Below are positions 59,154-64,000 of a stretch of 64,000 nucleotides of DNA, one piece after another. Both the position numbers and the translations under genes were made by a program. A model generated the notes under the pieces. That model did no database searches and had not been told where the DNA came from. It saw only the letters and a list, made by a program, of their open reading frames with translations. Numbering within the stretch: position 1 is the stretch's first letter; the number at the start of each line of letters is the position of its first letter. This DNA comes from Bog-473 sp963744935 (GTDB lineage Bacteria; Actinomycetota; Acidimicrobiia; Acidimicrobiales; RAAP-2): the NCBI GenBank assembly GCA_963744935.1, contig CAVUVM010000004.1, positions 620,001 to 684,000 on the forward strand, given 5' to 3'.

Positions 59154-60830
59154 ATGACGACGTGGGACGACTCCGTCGACGTCGTGATCGTCGGGTCCGG
59201 CGGAGGCGGCATGGTCGCAGCCCTGACGGCGGCGGAGGCGGGCGCGACCGTGCTGGTGCTCGAGAAGCAGGACCGCCTCGGTGGCTCAACTGCCATGTCG
59301 GGCGGCATTGTCTGGGTGCCCAACAACCCGGTCATGCGGGCCGACGGAGTGCCGGACTCCGACGAGGATGCACTCGCCCACTTCGAAGCGGTGGTGGGCG
59401 ATGTTGGGCCGGCGTCGTCAGTCGAACGCCGTCATGCCTTCCTGTCGGCGGGGCCCGAGATGGTTTCGTTTCTTCAGCGGATCGGAGTTCGCTTCGTCTT
59501 CTGCCGGGGCTACAGCGACTACTACTCGAGTGCGAAGGGCGGCCACGACATCGGGCGCGGCATCGAGCCCGTGCCATTCGACGGTCGGGTACTCGGTGCG
59601 TGGCTGGACAAGCTCCAGCCTGGGCTCGCTCAGAGCCTCGGCCTAGCGGTAATGACGAACGAGGCTCGATCGCTCTCCCACTACAACCGCAGCGCGAATG
59701 CGTTCGCGATCTCCGCACGTGTCGTGCTCCGTACCTTTTCGGCGCGGCTTCGGCGCCAAGCGTTGCTCACGAATGGCGCGTCCCTGATCGCGCAGATGCT
59801 GTCCATCGCGCTCACCCGCGGGATCTCCATCTGGACCGAAGCACCCCTCGAGGACCTGATCGTCGAGGACGGGCGGGTCGTGGGCATCCGCACCACGCGG
59901 TCAGGGGCTCCAAAGCTGATCCGCGCCCGGCAAGGGGTGCTCCTCGCCTCCGGCGGCTTCGCCCACAACCCCGAGATGCGCGAGGAGTTCGGGGGCGACC
60001 AACCCAACCGCGGGCGCTGGTCCATCGCCAACCCCGGCGACACTGGTGACGCCATCCGGATCGCCATGCGGCTCGGTGCGAAGGTCGACCTGATGGACGA
60101 GGCATGGTGGCTGCCGTCGCCGCGCACGGGTCGGTTCGGACAATCCACGTTGGACCAGGCACGTCAACGTCCGCGCACGATCTATGTCGATTCGGCGGGA
60201 CAGCGCTTCGTGAACGAGTCGAATTCGTACATGGAAGTGGGCAAGGAGATGTACGCGCGGGACAAGACGAGCCGAGCCGTCCCCTGTTGGCTCATCTTCG
60301 ACGACCGCTACCGCAAGCGCTACGCGCACCTCCGCTCGAGGCCTGGCCGCTTCCCCCGGAGCCTGCTCGAGAGCGGGATGTTGAAGCAGGCATGGACGCT
60401 CAACGATCTTGCCCGCGTGTGCGAGATCGACGCCGCGGGCCTGTCCGAGACGATCGAGCGATTCAACGAGAACGCGCGGCTCGGTATCGATCCTGACTAC
60501 GGGCGGGGCGAGTCCGCCTACAACCGCGCACTGGGTGATCCCAACCACAAGGTCCACCCGTGCCTGGGTCCCATCGATGAGCCTCCCTACTACGCAGTCC
60601 AGGTCGTCCCGGGTGACATCGGCACGTGTGGTGGCGTCCTCACCGACGAGCACGCGCGGGTCCTGGACGAGCAGGACCAACCGATCGAGGGCTTGTATGC
60701 AACGGGGAACGGCACCGCCACCGTCATGGGCCGCCATTATCTCGGCCCAGGTGCGAGCATCGCCAACACCATGGTGTTCGGATACGTGGCGGCGCGGCAC
60801 GCCACGGACAGGCACCATCGCACCCAATGA
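59154..60830 (+). CDS. FAD-dependent 3-ketosteroid-dehydrogenase / fumarate-reductase-like protein
   Basis: The 558-residue flavoprotein starts VVIVGSGGGGMVAALTAAEAGATVLVLEK (FAD-binding Rossmann), has GGSTAMSGGIVWVP, and ends GRHYLGPGASIANTMVFGY, the fold of the 3-oxosteroid delta1-dehydrogenase group. Those enzymes desaturate ring A ketones. Steroid specificity cannot be claimed from sequence alone. GGAGAGG precedes ATG 59154. It is followed 21 bp later by a P450 on the same strand. Confidence 0.88.
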   Translation: MTTWDDSVDVVIVGSGGGGMVAALTAAEAGATVLVLEKQDRLGGSTAMSGGIVWVPNNPVMRADGVPDSDEDALAHFEAVVGDVGPASSVERRHAFLSAGPEMVSFLQRIGVRFVFCRGYSDYYSSAKGGHDIGRGIEPVPFDGRVLGAWLDKLQPGLAQSLGLAVMTNEARSLSHYNRSANAFAISARVVLRTFSARLRRQALLTNGASLIAQMLSIALTRGISIWTEAPLEDLIVEDGRVVGIRTTRSGAPKLIRARQGVLLASGGFAHNPEMREEFGGDQPNRGRWSIANPGDTGDAIRIAMRLGAKVDLMDEAWWLPSPRTGRFGQSTLDQARQRPRTIYVDSAGQRFVNESNSYMEVGKEMYARDKTSRAVPCWLIFDDRYRKRYAHLRSRPGRFPRSLLESGMLKQAWTLNDLARVCEIDAAGLSETIERFNENARLGIDPDYGRGESAYNRALGDPNHKVHPCLGPIDEPPYYAVQVVPGDIGTCGGVLTDEHARVLDEQDQPIEGLYATGNGTATVMGRHYLGPGASIANTMVFGYVAARHATDRHHRTQ

Positions 60831-60851
60831 TCATTTTCGCAGAGGTTCCCG

Positions 60852-62129
60852 ATGAGTGAGTTCGAACAGGTCAACTTCTTCACCGACCGGCCGACTCAGG
60901 ACGACCCCTACCCCTACTTCGACTGGGTACGGAGTCTGAGCCCGGTTTGGCGCGAACCTCGCTACGGCCTGTTCATGATCACGGGTCACCCCGAGGCCAT
61001 GGCTGTCTACACCGATCCCGCCTCCTTCCCCCCGGATGACGCGCCGGCAGGGACCTACTCGTCCTGCAACGTGGTGAGCGGCAGCTTCGTGAAACTCTCC
61101 GCTCCCTTCGAGGGAGACGACATCAGTGACATCATCGTCCGGTGCCGCGACGAGTTGCCCTTCAGCGACCAGCTCCCCTCTTTCGACCCACCTACCCACA
61201 CTGCGCACCGCCACCTGTTGCTCCGCCTCATCACGCCCAAGCGGCTGAAGGAGAACGAGGACTTCATGTGGCAGTACGCCAACCATCTCATCGACCGGTT
61301 CATCGCCGATGGATCCTGCGAGATGGTGAGCGCCTACGCCGAGCCCTTCACCCTGACCGTGATCGCCGACCTCGAGGGCGTTCCCGAGACCGATCACTCC
61401 TTGTTTCGGCAACGCCTGTCGACGGCCCACCAGGAGGTCGGCCACAAGCCACTTCAATTCCTCTACGAGAGGTTCACCGGCTACATCGAGGATCGCCGGC
61501 AGGCACCACGCAACGACGTCCTGAGCGGCCTGGCCACCGCGAGCTTCCCGGACGGCACGACGCCGGAAGTGAAGGACGCTGCACTCCTCGCCGCCAATCT
61601 CTTCGCCGGCGGCCAGGAGACGACCGTGCGGCTGCTCTCCTTCGCGCTCCGGATGCTGGGGGAGCGACCCGACCTGCAGCAACTCGTTCGAGAGGATCGA
61701 GCAGGGATCCCGAACTTCATTGAGGAAACCCTTCGCCTGGAAAGCCCTCTCCGAACGCAGTTCCGGTTGGCCCGCGTCCGGACCCAGCTCGGGGGCGTGG
61801 ACATCCCCGCCGGCAGCACGATCATGCTCGTGCCCGGCGCATGCAACCGGGACCCCCGTGTGTTCGAGAATCCTTACGAGTTCGACATCGACCGCGCGAA
61901 CGCGCGCCAGCACATTGCGTTCGGCCACGGTATCCATACCTGTGCCGGAGCGCCCCTCGCTCGCGCCGAAGGACGGGTGACGATCAACCAGTTCCTCGAT
62001 CGTACGAAAGACATCACCATCTCGGAAGAACAGCATGGTCCTCCCGGCGCACGACGCTACGAGTACCTCCCGACCTTCTTCCTCCGAGGGCTTCAGCGCC
62101 TGTATCTCGAATTCGAACCCGTCGACTGA
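60852..62129 (+). CDS. Cytochrome P450
   Basis: The 425-residue P450 has I-helix AGGQETTVR (252-260), EETLR (291-295) and FGHGIHTCAG with heme ligand C364. It starts SEFEQVNFFTDRPTQDDPYPYFDWVR, a common pattern in actinobacterial CYPs. It probably shares a transcript with the FAD dehydrogenase 21 bp upstream. No ferredoxin gene is adjacent. Confidence 0.95.
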   Translation: MSEFEQVNFFTDRPTQDDPYPYFDWVRSLSPVWREPRYGLFMITGHPEAMAVYTDPASFPPDDAPAGTYSSCNVVSGSFVKLSAPFEGDDISDIIVRCRDELPFSDQLPSFDPPTHTAHRHLLLRLITPKRLKENEDFMWQYANHLIDRFIADGSCEMVSAYAEPFTLTVIADLEGVPETDHSLFRQRLSTAHQEVGHKPLQFLYERFTGYIEDRRQAPRNDVLSGLATASFPDGTTPEVKDAALLAANLFAGGQETTVRLLSFALRMLGERPDLQQLVREDRAGIPNFIEETLRLESPLRTQFRLARVRTQLGGVDIPAGSTIMLVPGACNRDPRVFENPYEFDIDRANARQHIAFGHGIHTCAGAPLARAEGRVTINQFLDRTKDITISEEQHGPPGARRYEYLPTFFLRGLQRLYLEFEPVD

Positions 62130-62160
62130 ACGGAGGACGAGGACCCACGGCCTCAACGCG

Positions 62161-62970
62161 TCACGAAGACGTGGCCGGAGACTCCCCCTGCGAACTCGCC
62201 GTGGACATAATGAGCTTCGTCTGCGCATAAGGAGGTCCGGCAGTCGTGCCCCCGTCAATAGGGAATACGATCCCCGTCACCTGCGCCGCGCGGTCGCTCG
62301 CGAGGAACACCACCGCGTTGGCAACGTCTTCAGGTTGCGCCTGTCGCTCCAGCGGCTGCATGTAACGCAGCACGGGAGCCATATCGTACGTCGTGATCCC
62401 GGTGCGGATGTGGGCCGGTGTCAGGCAGTTGACCCGGATCCCATACGGAGCGAGATCGATGGCCAGGCATTTGGTGACGTGGGCCACAGCCGCCTTGGAC
62501 GCACGGTAGGAGATCATGCCGGCGCCGGCGTTGACGGCTGCGATGGACGCGTTGTTGATGATGCATCCGCCACCGTTGTCCTTCATGTAGCGCGCCGCCC
62601 GCTGCGCGCCGGCGATCACCCCGAAGAGGTTCACGTTCATGATGCGGGAGAAGTCTTCGAGGTCGTCGTGCAGGAATCGTTTGAGCGGGCTCCCGATCCC
62701 GGCGTTGTTGAACATGATGTCGAGGCCCCCGAACCGGTCGACCGCGAAGTCGACCAGCCCCTGCACCTGGTCCGCATCGCTGACGTCGGTCTGCCTGAAG
62801 TCGGCGGCCTCGCCAATTCGCTGCGCGACCTCTTGGCCGCCATCGACGTCGATGTCCCCGATGACGACGCTCGCGCCCTCGGCCACGAGCAACTCGGCCG
62901 TCGCCTGACCGATCCCACCGGCACCGCCGGTCACGATCGCTACCTTCCCGGTCAGTTCTTGCTCCCTCAT
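62161..62970 (-). CDS. SDR-family oxidoreductase
   Basis: The 269-residue SDR has AIVTGGAGGIGQATAELL, NNAGIGSP, NNASIAAVN and YRASK, so the catalytic Ser-Tyr-Lys triad is complete. An Asp at the end of beta-2 (GDIDVDGG) indicates NAD preference. The C-terminus extends ~20 residues beyond the usual IDGGTT end. It converges on the P450 gene and lies downstream of the ABC ATPase on the same strand. Confidence 0.93.
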   Translation of the reverse strand: MREQELTGKVAIVTGGAGGIGQATAELLVAEGASVVIGDIDVDGGQEVAQRIGEAADFRQTDVSDADQVQGLVDFAVDRFGGLDIMFNNAGIGSPLKRFLHDDLEDFSRIMNVNLFGVIAGAQRAARYMKDNGGGCIINNASIAAVNAGAGMISYRASKAAVAHVTKCLAIDLAPYGIRVNCLTPAHIRTGITTYDMAPVLRYMQPLERQAQPEDVANAVVFLASDRAAQVTGIVFPIDGGTTAGPPYAQTKLIMSTASSQGESPATSS

Positions 62971-63027
62971 GAGGCAATAGTACGACGCCGTACCTTTCCC
63001 TGCAGAGGCAGCGCTGGTTCGTCTTCC

Positions 63028-64000
63028 CTACGCGCCGGTTCGCGCTGAGGGCTCGCCGAGCAATTGCACCGTGCGACCCGCCAGTGCCGGGCCCGCAGTG
63101 TGCAGATGGCAGCGGACGGTCGTCCCGGCCGGTGTGCGATACGGCTCTGGCTCGACGGTGGCGCACATCTCCATGGCGAAGGGGCAGCGAGCTCGGAACC
63201 GGCAGCCCTGCACGTCGCCTGACATCTCGCTGACCTCTCCTTGGAGAATGATCCGCTTCCGCTCGTGCTGTCGATCCGGGTCTGGTACCGGGATGGAGGA
63301 CAGGAGGGCGGTCGTATAGGGGTGCGTGGGCCGCTCGTAGACCTCGTCGGCGTCGCCCTCTTCAACGATCTGTCCGAGGTACATCACGGCGATCCGGTCG
63401 CTGATGTGTCGGACGACCGAGAGATCGTGGGCGATGAACAAGTACGCGACTCCCAACTCGTGCTGCAGCTCGGTCAACAGGTTGATCACCTGCGACTGAG
63501 TGGAGACGTCGAGGGCACTGACCGGCTCGTCGCAGACCAGCAGCCGGGGTTCGAGGGCGAGCGCCCGTGCGATCGCAATGCGCTGGCGCTGTCCGCCGGA
63601 GAACTCATGGGGCTGGCGCGGCAGGACGTGAGAGCCCAGCCCGACCTGAGCCAAGAGTTGCACCACCCGCTGTTCGCGTTCGGTCCTGCTCATGGAGGTG
63701 TGGATGGCAAGGGGCTCACCGACGATGTCGGCGATGGTCTGTTTCGGATCGAGCGACGAATAAGGGTCCTGGAAGACCATCTGCATGGACTCGCGGTGGC
63801 GCCTGAGCGTCGGGCCGCGCAGCGAGGTGACGTTCTTGCCATCGACGACGACCGTGCCTCCGGTCGAGTCGATGAGACGGATCACCAACCGGGCCAGGGT
63901 GGACTTTCCCGAGCCGCTCTCGCCCACGAGACCCAGGGTCCTCCCGGCGTCGACCCGCAGGCTCACCTGGTCGACCGCTCTCACCGACCCGGTCACCCGC
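63028..64000 (-). CDS. Oligopeptide/dipeptide ABC transporter ATP-binding protein (5' end cut by the window)
   Basis: The visible 324 residues include the Walker A GESGSGKST, Q-loop QMVFQDPYSSLD, ABC signature EFSGGQRQR, Walker B LLVCDEP and the switch His of FIAHDLS, then the C-terminal oligopeptide-permease domain with RFRARCPFAMEMC. This is an OppF/DppF-type ATPase. The frame is still open at the right edge; the first ~20 residues of the protein lie outside. It would energise uptake of a peptide or other small molecule. Confidence 0.92.
   Translation of the reverse strand, partial: RVTGSVRAVDQVSLRVDAGRTLGLVGESGSGKSTLARLVIRLIDSTGGTVVVDGKNVTSLRGPTLRRHRESMQMVFQDPYSSLDPKQTIADIVGEPLAIHTSMSRTEREQRVVQLLAQVGLGSHVLPRQPHEFSGGQRQRIAIARALALEPRLLVCDEPVSALDVSTQSQVINLLTELQHELGVAYLFIAHDLSVVRHISDRIAVMYLGQIVEEGDADEVYERPTHPYTTALLSSIPVPDPDRQHERKRIILQGEVSEMSGDVQGCRFRARCPFAMEMCATVEPEPYRTPAGTTVRCHLHTAGPALAGRTVQLLGEPSARTGA

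Overview
The window is high-GC DNA with many GTG starts, ATGA/GTGA gene overlaps and Actinobacteria-type families (mycothiol-dependent DinB-like enzymes, a class-E-type LAxTG surface protein, an OB-fold gene tied to K+ transport, P450 plus 3Fe-4S ferredoxin). It looks like a chromosomal segment of an environmental actinobacterium, possibly of the Acidimicrobiia; the class is an inference. I saw no rRNA, tRNA, CRISPR array, insertion sequence or prophage.

Layout. 0-1.3 kb: the tail of an unknown gene, a SnoaL-like protein and a nucleoside-phosphorylase-like protein. 1.3-9.7 kb: a complete high-affinity K+ uptake locus. The KdpD sensor is split into a kinase-less N-terminal protein (minus strand) and a divergently transcribed histidine kinase followed by kdpE. 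Facing them is a minus-strand operon of a 27-residue membrane peptide, kdpF, kdpA, kdpB, kdpC and an OB-fold gene. 9.8-17.4 kb: housekeeping and accessory enzymes (SDR, serine hydrolase, agmatinase-like, a nitrilase-like pseudoenzyme, nitroreductase, amidohydrolase, glucose-6-phosphate dehydrogenase). 17.4-24 kb: oxidoreductases, a TetR/MFS efflux pair and a ferredoxin/P450 pair.

24-30.4 kb holds two short minus-strand runs. The first is GNAT, enoyl-CoA hydratase and PhyH. The second is the most unusual part of the window: a Tat-exported LAFTG-anchored Ser/Gly/Thr-rich protein, an HPr-kinase-like ATPase, a PqqD-like peptide chaperone and a PhyH oxygenase, with a NTP_transf_5 nucleotidyltransferase transcribed divergently. 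It resembles a protein- or peptide-maturation cassette acting on a surface protein.

30.4-41 kb: two DinB-like enzymes, an ArsR-AHSA1 operon with a predicted leaderless promoter, a sterol-desaturase-type membrane hydroxylase, cysteine dioxygenase plus rhodanese, a large YbhN-type membrane protein, a secreted GH99-like protein, and an encapsulin nanocompartment with its ferritin-like cargo. 41-64 kb: a catabolic and efflux island containing an acyl-CoA ligase, a Rieske oxygenase, three SDR/FAD dehydrogenases, two P450s, two DHA2 exporters, four local regulators (two MarR, two TetR), and a six-gene operon (amidohydrolase, two M24 proteins, crotonase, double CaiB transferase, MarR). It ends in a peptide-type ABC ATPase cut by the window edge. 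The enzyme set suggests CoA-dependent breakdown of a ring-containing or terpenoid/steroid-like substrate; the substrate itself cannot be read from the sequence.

Seven apparent frameshifts, mostly in G/C runs, all lie between 4 and 30.3 kb and affect six genes; none was found from 31 to 64 kb. Uneven read accuracy is the simplest explanation, but true pseudogenes are not excluded.
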